In this document: positions 11,799-23,466 of the stretch, piece by piece | Layout: every line of letters begins with the position of its first letter | Numbering within the stretch: the first letter of the stretch is position 1 | From: Narthecium ossifragum | Lineage: Eukaryota > Streptophyta > Magnoliopsida > Dioscoreales > Nartheciaceae | Length of the DNA stretch: 64,000 bases | Reading direction: 5' to 3' | Assembly: GCA_963920575.1 (NCBI GenBank) | Contig: OY986965.1 | Coordinates: 29,072,007-29,136,006, forward strand | Translations under genes and position numbers: made by a program | The notes under the pieces: generated by a model | What the model saw: the letters and a program-made list of their open reading frames with translations, nothing else | Told to the model about the DNA's origin: nothing | Database searches by the model: none

Positions 11799-11994
11799 TC
11801 CATCATAGTTTGTGTAGTTGATCATGTTAGACTATATATCTATTAACTCTCCCTCTCCAAACGGTTTAAGATTTTAGGTTGAGTGGTTACAGTGTCTCAC
11901 ATGGTATCAGAGCGAGGTTTTCAATTAAATCTAGAAATTACACTCCATTCAGTCAGAAGGTGAAAACGTCAAAGAGATTAGTGTAAGAAGCAAC
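11798..11994 (+). repeat. Repeat with LTR-end/primer-binding-site-like sequence, copy 2
   Basis: This is a copy of 11060-11214 with the ATGGTATCAGAGC motif. Its last ~70 bp also match 10301-10368. It separates the two oppositely oriented RBR pieces, so it marks a rearrangement boundary. Confidence 0.4.
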
Positions 11995-12002
11995 TTATAA
12001 TA

Positions 12003-12227
12003 ATACATTGTCGTGATTTTGACCTCGCACTCCTGATGAGGGCAATTAGACGGAAGTCCTTTATAGAGCTTTATTCTCACATGCCGCTGCACACATTGGA
12101 AGCAAAAACTGTGATGACATGGCTTTAGAGATACCATCTCAATATTTAGCATGTTTTCACAACAAAAACCACATGTCTTCCTCAAATTGCGGCCCTCCAT
12201 CTGTGAATCAACAATGCATGCCACCAT
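12003..12227 (-). pseudogene. RBR E3 ligase RING1 fragment
   Basis: The minus-strand frame contains CGFCCENMLNIEMVSLKPC, then HHSFCFQCVQRHVRIKLYKG and NCPHQEC. This is the RING1 ligand series of RBR ligases (C-x2-C ... C-x-H-x3-C-x2-C ... C-x4-C). It stops shortly after CEVKI, at the boundary with the repeat at 11798-11994. IBR and RING2 do not follow on this strand but lie in inverted orientation at 11350-11798. It is most likely the other half of the same broken gene. A small separate RING-only gene is a weaker alternative. Confidence 0.65.
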
Positions 12228-12249
12228 TTCATATGCATACTTAGCTTGT

Positions 12250-13260
12250 TACGAGTGAATCAAAAGAAATTTCAAGGTTTCAAAATGCAAATTGACACTC
12301 GCCCCTTGACACCCCCACAGTCCCCCTTACATTTTACCCTTATACCATTTACCTCCTTCATCTCTCCATCTCTCTCTACACGTTTTCTTCTCCTCCTTTT
12401 TCCTTTTTCTTTTTTGTTTTACTTTTGTTTAATTTCTCTCCCCCCGTTCTTTGTGGGTTTTTTTTCTTTGTTTGTTTTTCAGTTTTGATTAATTTTATTT
12501 AATTTTTTTGTATTTGTTTTGTTTTTTTAATTATTTTTGTTTATTATTTCTTAGAAAAAGGAATCAAAGGTCTTTTTTTTTTACCCAATCCGATAATTAG
12601 ACCGACAACAATAAGCTTTAGTTATTTAGTCCATTTTGAAGAAGAAAAAGTCTAAAATATCCTTACCAAAGCACCTCTTCATATTTTAATTTTTTAAGAC
12701 ATCACATCGTAAAAATTTCAACTTTCAAATCTTAAAAATTTAAAAATTAAAAATTCTCAAACAGACCAGTGAGGTTATGTGGTCATAGACTCAGTTTTTA
12801 AGTCATTTGCCCACTGTAAGATGCTAAAACAGACCAGTGAGGTTATGTGGCTGAACCTGCTCTACAATTACCATTGCTACTTGTCAGTCAAATTCTAGTA
12901 GTCACCATGATATTGTAAAAGTGCAACTACTTCTGTTCTGCCTGCTTTTGGAAAGAATGTCTTTTTTGTTTGCTTCACTTTATCCCTCTTTAACGGCAGC
13001 TGAATGCTGCTTCAATAAGCAAATATAGTGCAATTTATTATGTTTCAAATCAATATATACTCTAAAAGGGATGAGGACAAGAGCTCCGTATTTGAGCCAC
13101 CTTTGTCCTCTTCAATTATATAACTGTTATCTGTTTTTCAAGTGTTTTTTCTCTAAAGGAAATGGATCAGCAATGGATTCAACTTTTCTGGATTACTACG
13201 ACCTTTCAGCTATGGTGTTTGTTCCTTGTAGGCTTATTGGCCTCGGAATTTAAACATGGA
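12250..13260. other. AT/T-rich intergenic stretch
   Basis: It has a T-rich tract (12390-12590) and a direct repeat of ACAGACCAGTGAGGTTATGT at about 12761 and 12831. No coding region is recognised on either strand. Confidence 0.45.
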
Positions 13261-13275
13261 ATAACATGAACTGGA

Positions 13276-14006
13276 AGTTCCAATGGATGAAGATGCATTG
13301 GTGGGAAGTGAAGGTGAAAGGCCTGAAAGCTTTGAAGATCAAGTTAGAAGATGAGAAAGGGTATGGATCTTCCTACAACACTGGAACGGATTGAGAAGAA
13401 TTTTGTCGTCACTGATTCTAGGCTTCTGATAACCTCATTGCAAGTACGAGATTCTAGTTGATACTTCTATTCGTTCTTGTTGGCATACTAGCAGGATAGA
13501 TCTTACTTTATATCATCGAAAATAGCACAGTCCGAGCGTCGATATTGCCTGTTCATTTCAGATATTTGCATCAGATAGTTTCATAGAAATAAAGAATATA
13601 GTCGTGAACAGATATTGAGAAGAAACTGCAAGTGTGTTGAAATTCTTTTATTGCTAATCATCGTCCTTTGTGGACTGAGTTACTACTCCTTGCTTTAAAC
13701 AATTAAACAATAGCGCAGTCCTCATTTTCTGTTTTAAAAAACCATTTTCCTGGAATGTTTTGAAGATTTCTCCAAGGTTCAGAAACTGATCCAGCAGCAA
13801 CTATGAAGAAAATCATAGAGGCTATAGACAACCAAGCAGACGTTACTGTCCAGTTGATCGACTACACAAAGGGAGGTATACTTGCTCTTGCATTACTGAT
13901 AGTCTGAGAGTATCATTGATCTTAGATATGACATTGGTTGCCTGCAGAATTCAGTTATAAAGAGCCACTTTGCCTTAGATCCTTGCGCGCTCAGAAATTG
14001 TTGGGT
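13276..14006 (+). pseudogene. Phototropin fragment (LOV2 region), broken
   Basis: Four consecutive phototropin exons are recognisable with their introns. Exon a (about 13276-13441) reads ERPESFEDQVRR and, after a frameshift, MRKGMDLPTTLERIEKNF then VVTDSRL. Exon b (13562-13630) reads IFASDSFIEIK, then in another frame EYSREQILRRNCK. Exon c (13766-13875) reads FLQGSETDPAATMKKIIEAI then DNQADVTVQLIDYTK. Exon d (from 13948) is degraded sequence recalling the HLQPMRAQK part. NCKFLQG is the flavin-cysteine motif of LOV2 split over exons b and c. Frameshifts in a and b plus loss of the kinase domain make it non-functional. Intron retention points to a duplicated genomic segment rather than a retrocopy. 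Confidence 0.85.
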
Positions 14007-14159
14007 AAGCAATTTAATTTTCAATTATTCTGGTATCTTTGTTCAACTTCTGAGACGGGAAAAAAATCTGGGGTCTTTTTCACCTGCAACCCATGCATGA
14101 CCAGAAGGTACCTCAAAACTGTCTTTTATAACTGTTCCTAGTTGAGATTAATTCTCAGT

Positions 14160-15990
14160 TGAGTTTCCTATTTAAGTCCTAGTTATTATGAGTTAATTAT
14201 TTTGTTAGGAAAGTTGTTAGAGTCATAGTGGGTTATAACCTCATTAATTGAGGGAGTTTGGGTATAATTTGACTCATAGCAGGAGAATCCTATTTCTTAC
14301 TCATTAAGCAAGCGAATATTTGCATAAGAATTGAAGTAGAACTAGGACTATATGAAGCCTGTATGTAAGGACCTCCATACCTTTATATTTTCTTATGCTT
14401 ATGATGAATTAATAAGAGAATAAAGTAAAGTAGTTTAGTAAAGTAATTCTATTGGCTTGATCCTCCATCAGGGATTGAGAGGCTTAATCCTCTACTTAGG
14501 ATTATTACAGGACTTAGTTCTCCATTGAGGACTATTCAAAGGCTGAGATCTCTTCCCCAAAAGTTCTCTACAACCGACATCCACCGATCCACCTTCTTTC
14601 TCGCCAGTCACTTGTCAGCGCCACGTGATCGCCCTCTGCCACGTCATCATCACCTCCTTCCCTCTGCCGCCGACTTTCTCTCTCCATCAGCCGACCTCGG
14701 CCGCCATCCACCTCTGCCGTCGACTCTCCTTTGAGACTTAAGGAGCCCCACAACATCCTCACTTCTCGATTAGTATCTCCCGACCTAATCATAGATAAAG
14801 CTAAGGAAGCATCTAAGTTAGGACTGAGACCCGACAAGAGACCCGGGATGTGAGCCTATGAGAAGACTTGTCATATCAGAGAGAGAGACGTGGTCGGCGC
14901 AATGGGAGAGAGGTGAGTCCGGATCGATAGAGGGTGGAGAAGCGGCGGAGAGAGAGAGTGAGATGGCAGCGAGATGGGGACGGAGGAGCGTCGAGGAGAG
15001 GAGGATTGGGGGGGCGGGGTTGGGCGGGGGTCACAGGCAGTGTCACGTCCTGCTCACGTGGCTAATAAGTGTGGGGGTTTGTGGATAAAATCCCTGCTTT
15101 CTCTTGTTTTGAGAGAAGGTGAACATAGGATAAATAATAAAACATGGAAAGTGAGTCTCTCACTTTCTAGTTATAATTTCTGTCTTCCAAGCACTAAAAA
15201 CTGGCTCTGCTTCAGAATTTGGTCACTTCTCTCCTTTACTTTCTTGCAACCAAACAGCCGCCCCTATGAGATAGCAAGGGATTGAGCTCACGACGAATGA
15301 AGCTGGTAGGTGTCTCACCCACTCCAATTGGAGTTGTTGGAGTAGAGAACATGGGTAAATTAAAACTCGACTATTGAAGTTTACTCGTCACGGTCAATTT
15401 CAGATATTGGTCATACAGTTCATATTTTCTTCACGAAGGATATAAAGAGAACTTATCATCCCTCACCATTCTACAACTGGAAACTATGTGCTTCCCTTGA
15501 CTTTTGATTCAGCCTGGATCTCCGTTGTTGCTGTGATTCCTTGAGCATAGGTGTTGGTAAGGGAGTGGGCTATCTATTGTATAGGTTGGCACTTCCTAGA
15601 CCCAGACTATAGCTGCCTCTTCATTCACTGGCCCTTCCATGTATCTGTTGCCTTGTCATACACAGTTTTGGAGCTTATGCTCTAGTTACGAAAAGGATAG
15701 ATGTGATTATTTTATGCTCTACTCGTATCTCTTGAAGAAAAAATATGAGATTAATCTTGAAAGAAATCAGCACATATGCATTTAAAGCTAGAAACAGTAA
15801 TGCCGCATGAAACAAATGAAGTTAACTAATACGCTACCAGTTGGAGCAGATATTTGAAAGAGTCGAATGCATCCACTGTCAGACGATGCTATAATACAAT
15901 GCGTACATTAATTGCATAACTTAAAACATCTCTTTTCCATAAAGAAGGAGAAAATGAAAAACAAAGAACAGAAAGGAGAGAAAAGCATAA
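14160..15990. other. Intergenic; possible Copia-LTR-like remnant at about 14206-14540
   Basis: The part starting TGTTAGGAAAGTTGTTAG has the look of a plant LTR: an AT-rich middle, a TATA-like ACTATATGAAG, then short CCTCCATCAGG-type units. No matching second LTR, internal region or target duplication was found. A GC-rich patch (14560-15060) and AT-rich DNA up to the F-box gene hold no recognisable gene. Confidence 0.3.
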
Positions 15991-16005
15991 CCGATCATCT
16001 ATTTC

Positions 16006-17214
16006 CTAGAAATCAATCTGGGGTGAAACTAAGCTTTCAACATAAGCTGAATAATCCATCTTAACGCAGACAGAGGAGAGAGTAACTACAGCATTATTTA
16101 TTTCTGGAATGACTGGGAAGAAGTCCTTCAAGAAACTAACAGCAGGCAAATCGGGCTGGTGAAAAATAACATCAACGCTATATTGTTTTACCCAAGTTCC
16201 ATTGCTGTAGTCCTTCAATATCCACACATCGATTTTGCCGGGAATGTTCTGCATGAAACAAATATTTCCTCCTAATTCCTGTAAAACCGGGCGAAACAGG
16301 CGAAACCTGCGCCCAAATTTAGGAACAGGCATTGCTTTGAAATCTTCATCTTCAATGTTGAAGGCCAGAATATAAGACGGGGTGGGAATTTTTTCAGAAT
16401 TTTTCACGGTCCAATGCAATGCTCCATTAGCAAGAACTGGCACAGCACTAGTGATGATCTTATTCTTCTTTCGAGGTGGTAATTTCTTCTTTCGAGGTGA
16501 TAAAGTTGCAACAGTCCTCCAAGAGTTACCCCCAAGAGTGAGGACATCGCACCAAATCCGACTAGACTCTCCACTGCGATAAAAGTCCACCACTTTATAC
16601 TCTTTTCTTGTGGTATTGAACGCTAAGCCTGGACGAGTTATGCTCACTCTGTAGTTCTCGGATCGAGGGATCATTGCCGCGCACTCTTGAGTGGTAAGGT
16701 TCATCAAATAAGTGCGAGTGGGTGCTCTAATCCTAATCTCTTCGCTATTTCTGGGGCAGACCATGAAGAAGAATAGGCCATTGCAGGGATTAGACATGAG
16801 CACATCCTCCTGACAGGATGAGATGAACTCTGGTGAGAAACCTCGGTATCGGGCTCGACCTTCCTCATCTAAGCCCCAAGCCATGAATATTCCTTCCATT
16901 GATGTTGCGTTAGGAAGAATGAATCCACTTTTAGTACTGAATTCGTTTGTCAGATAACTGACCTTGTCCCCTGATCTGGCCAAGTATGCATCGGCGAAAC
17001 AACGGCTGGAAGTGAGAGATCTCCATTGCCTGCACACGCACCTCGACCTCCCTATTGATCTCACCGACGGAAGCCTGAGAAACACCTCGATCAACAAATC
17101 ATCCGGCAGCGCAGTGGGCAACGAAGCATCTTTGACGATGCCTTTTGTTATCTCAGGATCCTGACCCTCCTTCATGAGCGGCCGAGGAGATGCAGATGAC
17201 GACGAATGCGACAT
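16006..17214 (-). CDS. F-box protein with F-box-associated (FBA) domain
   Basis: An intact 402-residue single-exon frame. The F-box is at about 36-76 (LPDDLLIEVFLRLPSVRSI followed by CVCRQWRSL). An FBA-type region follows, with typical blocks NPCNGLFFF, FNTTRKEYKVVDF, VLANGALHWTV and ILAFNIEDEDF. A basic insertion RKKKLPPRKKNK sits near 242-253. Such proteins serve as substrate receptors of SCF ubiquitin ligases by binding SKP1 through the F-box; the target cannot be read from sequence. The length and lack of introns fit this large plant family. A ~100-bp internal piece of this gene is repeated at 18562-18660. Confidence 0.9.
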   Translation of the reverse strand: MSHSSSSASPRPLMKEGQDPEITKGIVKDASLPTALPDDLLIEVFLRLPSVRSIGRSRCVCRQWRSLTSSRCFADAYLARSGDKVSYLTNEFSTKSGFILPNATSMEGIFMAWGLDEEGRARYRGFSPEFISSCQEDVLMSNPCNGLFFFMVCPRNSEEIRIRAPTRTYLMNLTTQECAAMIPRSENYRVSITRPGLAFNTTRKEYKVVDFYRSGESSRIWCDVLTLGGNSWRTVATLSPRKKKLPPRKKNKIITSAVPVLANGALHWTVKNSEKIPTPSYILAFNIEDEDFKAMPVPKFGRRFRLFRPVLQELGGNICFMQNIPGKIDVWILKDYSNGTWVKQYSVDVIFHQPDLPAVSFLKDFFPVIPEINNAVVTLSSVCVKMDYSAYVESLVSPQIDF

Positions 17215-17896
17215 TCTTCATTTTATTACAAGAACAATAAACAATGAATAAAATTAAACATAATAGTTAGAAGTTCCAACGCATATTACATATAAAAATT
17301 GATTAAGAACCCATGCAGTGACCTTAAAGATATTATACACATGGCAGACATGAACATCTCTATCTTCACTTTCGCAATGTGAGGTCATGAATACAATTCC
17401 CACTAGAAGGGTTTTATATGGAGCTTGCGAGATGGGCCCTAAGTCAGAGTTAGACTCAAGCTATTAAGAAGAAAAATCTTGTGCCAAAAAGAGGCAACTT
17501 ATATGCATCTGTAAACGTGTGACTAACATGAGCAACAATAGCATAGAAGATAAAACATCAATAGAAATTAAGAGTTAGATGCCACAACTGAAACTGCAGA
17601 CACTATGGTTAATAGCAATAATATTCCTCAGCAAGTCATAGAAAGCAAAATCTTGACAACCAAAAAAACAATAGATAAGAAGAAAAACCCACTTTTGTAT
17701 ACAAACTTTCACTTAGCTTAGGCAGTAATATTCTCTAATTCAAAGAATATGCAGCTACGTACAAGATGATCGATCTCCATTACTCAAAGGGACAACTAGA
17801 TGAAGTGTAGGATGCAACAAGTAATAGAGTCTAAAATTACAACATATGTCAATAGAATAGCATCTAGATAGTGTCTAAGGCCCAAGTTCACATACC

Positions 17897-18040
17897 GGCA
17901 GCTTGGTCGCACGCGCCGCCTGGAACGATGGAGGAGGCGATGGGAGATCGATGGAGGGTTTGGCCGGCAGCTTGGTCGCACGCGCCACCGAGAACGATGG
18001 AGGAGCCGTCGGGATCGATGGAGAAGGATTGATGCCCTAG
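17897..18040. repeat. Two direct copies of a ~69-bp unit
   Basis: GGCAGCTTGGTCGCACGCGC occurs at 17897 and 17966, each followed by similar GAACGATGGAGGAG sequence. It lies immediately before the duplicated S1FA segment and may mark a recombination-prone junction. Confidence 0.5.
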
Positions 18041-18142
18041 ATCGGTTGATGTGAAGTAGCCGACCGGGTGGGTTAACGGGTCTAGTCCAACATCCAATAG
18101 TCCAACATCGTAAAGCGAACTCACGCGACCTGACTGGCTAAA

Positions 18143-20906
18143 CGGCCCGTTAGCCTGATATGGGCCTGCAAATTTGGACGTATTGCATCTATGATCCACG
18201 CTCGTTTCAAAAACGTGGTTTGAGCACATAAGGGTAACAGTTCCATTAATCATTATTATGTTTCCGGTTTCCCAAGAGGGCATGACTACAGCGATTCCCA
18301 GTATAGAACCCGGCCAGAGAAACGTGGAAATCAGGAGGGAATTCCACCGTCCCGAAGCCTCATCGAAGCACAACCAGAGGGTTTTTCTTCGAAATTCCCC
18401 CAAATTTTGATTGTGATGCAGTTAGGTTTTTTTATTTCTGGTGTATTTAAGCTGTTGGTGGTCTATAATTTTCGATCCTATGTTGAATCCAATGCAGCGG
18501 ACAATCCCTACCTGATGGCTTCCGATGGCGTGGTAAGATCCGCTAATTTAGTGTGAGATCTCTCTTCCAAAGCCATGAATACTCCTTTCATTCATGTTGA
18601 GTTAAGAAGAATGAATCCACTTTTAGTACCGAATGAGTTCCTCAGATAACTGACCTTGTCCCAGAGCCTCATCGATACCAAATCGAGAAGCACAACAAGA
18701 GGTTTTTTCTTTCAAATTCCCCCAAATTTTGATTCTGATCCAGTTAGGTTTTTTTTATTTCTGGTGTATTTAAGCTGTTGGTGACCTATAATTATCGATC
18801 CTATGTTGAATCCAATGCAGCGGAGAACCGAGGAGGACTAATTTAGTGTGAGATTTCTCTACCCGATGGCTACCGATGGCCGGGTAAGATCCGCTTTTTT
18901 GTCGTAGTATTGGCTTTCTTCTTCATGGCATACATTGGATATATCTTTCCATCTAGGTGTATCAGTATATATGAATGGGACCATGGTGTTCTTAGGTTGC
19001 GTTTAGGATGTTTGTTCTTTGATGCCATACTAAATGGAAGCGTGGCAGAGGTGATAGATCTTTGAGGTTGTTAGATTGCTCTTTTTGCTTTGCTGCAAAA
19101 TATTCTGCTTTGATTTCTGGGTTTCCGAGATAATTTCTTTGTCTTTAATGATTTCCTCGTCCTGGTTTAGTTCTAACCATTTTACGTGCATAGTACAGTC
19201 AAATATATAGATATGCATATAAAGTATATTTGAATGCTTTTTTTTGTTTGATGAGTTGAGAAAGTATATTTGAATGCTGGGAGACGTAAAAGTTTGGTTC
19301 TTTTATGTGACTGTTGTGTTCCTCAAAAGTTGTGTAGTGGACACAAGAAGTGTCTTCTGCAAATCCATAGTTATTTGAAGTTATGTCGTAATTCATATTT
19401 TGCCTTATAGAAGACTTATTGATGAATTTAATCAATGCGTTCCTTTTTGGAAGTATTATATATTTTCTGAATTAGGAAGAGATAGATGATGGCTTTTTAT
19501 CTAGGCAAGATATAGTATTGCTAAACTGAGAACATTGAAAGAAAACCAAAGTATCAGGTCAAACTATCCAGAATCTGTTAAATGTATGCTCATGAGATCT
19601 CTATTGTATGTCTTTTGGAATATGACATTTTGAGGAGTTCTAGCAAATTTTGGGACTGGAATCCTAGGTCTCTATTCATGGATTTACATCATAAAGTGGC
19701 TCTCAATGAGGTTGGACTATCAAGTTGCTTTCCAATTTGATTTTTAAGTATGTCGATCTAATTGTTGGACAACTGTGTTCTTAAAGTTTCCACCTTATAG
19801 TGGTTTTTAGTGATGTTATCAACTTGCTTTGCCAATCTAGCTTTCTTTCCAATCTAATTTCAAGTTAAGTATGTTGCTCCAACTGTCAGTGTAACCGCGT
19901 TTGTTGGTCTGACTGTGTCTTGAGTGAAGTGATTCTCAATGTTGTCTTTACTTTAAGTATGTCGGCCTAACTACCTCCTTAAATCTGTCATCATAAGTGG
20001 TTCTCAAATATGTTGGAGTACCAAGTTGCTTTTCAATTTGATTTCAGTTGAAGTATGTCGGTTTAATTGCGTATGTTGGTCTAACTGTCTTTAGTGACGT
20101 GGTTCTTAAAAACGTCTTTGATTATGTCGGTCTAACTGTGTCCTTCAAGTTCTCATCACAAGTGTTTTTCGGAGATATTGGAATATCAAGTTGCTTTCCA
20201 ATTTGATATTAATTTTGTAAATTAGCGGAAATTGACCCTTTCTTTTATCATGTATTGAGAAGGCCAAGTTTTCCTTAGCTTCTCAATTCAAAAGTGCAGC
20301 TATGGTCTTCTTAGTGATGAAGGTAGTCAAACTAAAAGGTGGTAATTTGTTTATTTGACATAAACTTATGGTAGTAGAAAGACTTTGCTTTTAATGTTTC
20401 CAGGGTAAAGGTTAAACTTCTGAGTCCTTTTAGTCGTCAGGAAATTGAAGACAATATCTGATTTCCAATTGAGGGACTCCATCAGTTCAATTTTTTACTG
20501 AACAAATATGAAGATAAAGGGACGATATGAATCGTATAACAAAGTGTGGGAGATTATATATTTTCATTTGCACATGTTCATGGATTTGATGCCTTCGTGA
20601 AAACCAGCCACCCATCCACACAACTACACGAGTATCTTTATGGAATGCATATGCGACAGAGCATAACATCGTGGCTTTCTATTGCTTCTGCTTTTATGAG
20701 TTTGCTTCTCTTTTAGTAGCATGACTTGATAAGAAAGTCCTCCAAATGCTCGGTTCCTACTTGTAACTTGGTAATTGATAACTCCTACAGGTTTTTGTGA
20801 AATTAGCATTTAATTTTAGATTGTTACGGCCTGTTCTTATCTTCATGGTTGTCTGTTAAAGAGCTAATTGACAGTTCCAACGTCCAATATTTTTTCATAA
20901 CTAGGT
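18143..20906 (+). pseudogene. Partial duplication of the S1FA locus (promoter, exon 1, intron; no exon 2)
   Basis: The segment is colinear with about 6919-9368. A shared start (GTTAGCCTGATATGGGCC) leads into copy A of the 5' region (18143-18540) with exon-1 copy 18515-18532 (MASDGV, donor GTAAGA). After a short F-box-derived insert, copy B (from 18661) repeats the 5' region with exon-1 copy 18866-18883 (MATDGR). It then continues through the intron, with an extra ~30-bp duplication near 19245. Similarity stops at AACTAGGT (20906, equivalent to 9368), 129 bp short of where exon 2 would start. No exon 2 occurs downstream, so it cannot make S1FA. The intact promoter-like region and donor site could still drive a non-coding or chimeric transcript, which is inference only. 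Confidence 0.88.
18562..18660. repeat. Fragment of the neighbouring F-box gene inserted in the S1FA duplicate
   Basis: This closely matches 16872-16971, an internal piece of the F-box coding region, in the same orientation. Shared runs include AGAATGAATCCACTTTTAGT and CAGATAACTGACCTTGTCCC. It lies exactly between the two S1FA 5'-region copies, so it probably arrived during the rearrangement that made them. Confidence 0.85.
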
Positions 20907-21028
20907 GGGTGCTTCTCGACGGATCTCCTACAAACATTTCTGTACTGAAGGAAGAAAATTTATATCCTCAAATCGGATCTGCCATTATTTCCGCTAGATG
21001 CTGGGTGCTTCTCGACGGATCTCCTACA
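20907..21028. repeat. Direct repeat at the end of the duplication
   Basis: GGGTGCTTCTCGACGGATCT followed by CCTACA occurs at 20907 and again at 21003, period 96 bp. The first copy begins right where similarity to S1FA ends. Confidence 0.7.
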
Positions 21029-21499
21029 TATGTATAAGAGTATGAGAGAAGAAAGCGGTATCTGAGGAATGGTACTTGAAGAGATTGAGACAGCAAATGT
21101 AAGAGTAAGAGTGGTTATCACCTATGCTAAAGGATGAAATCTTGGGTGTTTGAATCCCCCTTTTACAGGATTTTATGGTTATGAAGTTGCAAACCCATTT
21201 GCCTTTTTTCTGTGCTAAAAGCTTCTTTGGTTTTTTTTTGAAATAATGGAAAAGAGAAGAGCTTGAGACACCTTTTATGGAGATAAACCCAAAGTTTTAT
21301 CTCCTTTGACTAATAAGGGACAGGTTTACTTTATCAACACCGGTAGTTTTTGGGATCTTCTTCTCGCAGTAAGAACAAACTCATAAATTGCCCACGCATT
21401 CATGATCTATTATAGATCTGCAAATTTATACATATCTTAACTCATCAAAAAAAAAAAAAAAACTAATGGGGAAGAAAACCCCAACCAATATGACAACAT

Positions 21500-22785
21500 A
21501 AAAATTCTCGGAATGATAAAAATAAAATTCCCGGAATGATAAAAATGAAATTCTCGGAATGTCTCGGAATGATAAAAATAAAATTCTCGGAATGTCTCGG
21601 AATGATAAAAATAAAATTCTCGGAATGATAAAAATCAAATTCTTGAAATGATAAAAATTATTTTTTATCATTCTCGGAATGATAAAAATGAAATTCTAGA
21701 AATGTCTCGGAATGATCAAAAATCATTTTTATTTTTATCATTCTCGGAATAATAAAAATGAAATGCTTGGAATTTATCATCCTTGGAATGATAAAAATGA
21801 AATTCTCGGAATGATAAAAATCCATTTTCATCATTCTCGGAATAAAAAAAATGGGATGAATGACTTTTATTCTCATTTTTATCAATGATGAAAATGACAT
21901 TCTCATTTTTATCAATGATAAAAATGGGATGCATGACTTTTTGATAAAAATGAGAATCCCATTTTTATCAATGATAAAAATATTGATAAAAATGGGATTC
22001 TCATTTTTATCAATGATTAAAATGGGATGCATGAGTGTTGTGATTCCCATTTTTATCAATGATTAAAGTCATTTTTGTCAATGATAAAAATGGAATGCAT
22101 GACTTTTTTGTTCTCATTTTCATCAATGATAAAAATGGGATGTATGAGTGTTGTGATTCCCATTTTTATCAATGATAAAAATGAAATGCACAAACTTTTG
22201 GTTCCTATTTTTTATCAATGATAAAAATGGGATGCATGAGTACTATGATTCCCATTTTTATCATCAAAGATAAAAATGATAAAAATTTATTTCGGAATGA
22301 TAAAAATGCATTCTCGAAATGATAAAAATGAAATTCTTGGAATTTTTCTCATTCTCGGAATGATAAAAATTCATTTTTATCTTTCTCGGAATGATAAAAA
22401 TTCATTTTTATCTTTCTCGAAATGATAAAAATTCATTTTATCTTTCTCGGAATGATAAAAATGAGAATAATAACCCACATTTTTTCATTTTTATCCATTT
22501 TGTCATTTTTTAATATTATTATTCTCATTTATCATTCTCACTTTCCCATAATTTTTCATATTTTTCTAACTTTTCCTTTTTTTGTCGATTTTTCCCTATT
22601 CAATGATAAAAATGGGATGCATGACTTTTTGGTTCTCATTTTTATCAATGTTAAAATGGGAGCATGAGTGTTGTGATTCCCATTTTTATCAATGATAAAA
22701 ATGGAATACATGACTTTTTGGTTCTCATTTTCAGCAATGATAAAAATGGAATGCATAAGTGCTGTGATTCTCATTTTTATCATTC
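21500..22785. repeat. AT-rich array of short palindromes
   Basis: About 1.3 kb is built from two interleaved motifs. TCTCGGAATGATAAAAATG dominates 21510-21850 and 22290-22460. TTTTTATCAATGATAAAAA, itself a palindrome, dominates 21880-22260 and 22600-22780, often followed by GGGATGCATGA. Units occur in both orientations at irregular spacing, so this is neither a simple tandem satellite nor one inverted repeat. Long frames through it are compositional artefacts. It resembles an expanded terminal region of a MITE or other foldback element, but the origin is unknown. Confidence 0.85.
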
Positions 22786-23466
22786 ACATTAATATTTGTG
22801 GCATGGTAATAAGTCTTCACGAAATATTTCTTGTAAACCATTTAATGGTGCTGGATATAGTATAAGCAAAGATATCACAGTCAAATGTGTGTCAAGAAAC
22901 CCATGATACCATGATAGCCTTGACCGGGCCCGAGGCCCTGGCTAATTACAAACTTTTATACACATCTTGAGTTCATTTTTTTAAGCTCCGGACTTCTTTG
23001 CTATTTTGCTTTGTTCAACCTTCATGAAGCCAACATATGTAATCATTGTCCGTTGTCAAGCCCAAATATGTGGTTGCTTGCACGCCATTTGAAGAAGAGG
23101 CCTCTATATAGCATTAGAAACGAGTTTGATTTAGACAAAAACAAGTGCCCAGTCTTGGTCTCCCAAGTTAAATACCCAATTCTAGATGTATTGTTTAGGA
23201 TCTTATTTGATAATCCACTCAGATCCCTACAAGGATAAACAAAACAAAAAGACACAGCAGCATACATGCAGCCATGAAGCCCGAGTGTATTCAGGCTCCG
23301 TTTGGACGTGCGTTGTGTTTTTTATGGTTGCGGTGCGGTGTGGTGTGTTTGTAAACTGCGGTGAGGTGCGGTGCGGTAACAACTTATAAAGTGTTTGGCA
23401 TGTAACTTTGATGACTGTGGTAGAAAAATACCAAGGTTCTAACCATTTGTGTACCTTGTTCTCCAG

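Noticed and set aside
11185..11930. A complete Copia retrotransposon suggested by two ATGGTATCAGAGC sites
   Set aside because: No paired LTR boundaries, polypurine tract or gag-pol sequence lie between them. Both copies point the same way, and the interval holds an RBR fragment.
17888..18403. 171-codon minus-strand frame
   Set aside because: Most of it lies in the duplicated, non-coding 5' region of S1FA and in a 69-bp direct repeat. It has no domain.
21500..22785. CRISPR-like or simple satellite array
   Set aside because: The spacing is irregular, units occur in both orientations, and the genome is eukaryotic.
20906..23466. Search for a displaced S1FA exon 2
   Set aside because: No sequence resembling [10 protein letters not shown] or the basic tail was found after the end of the duplicated intron.
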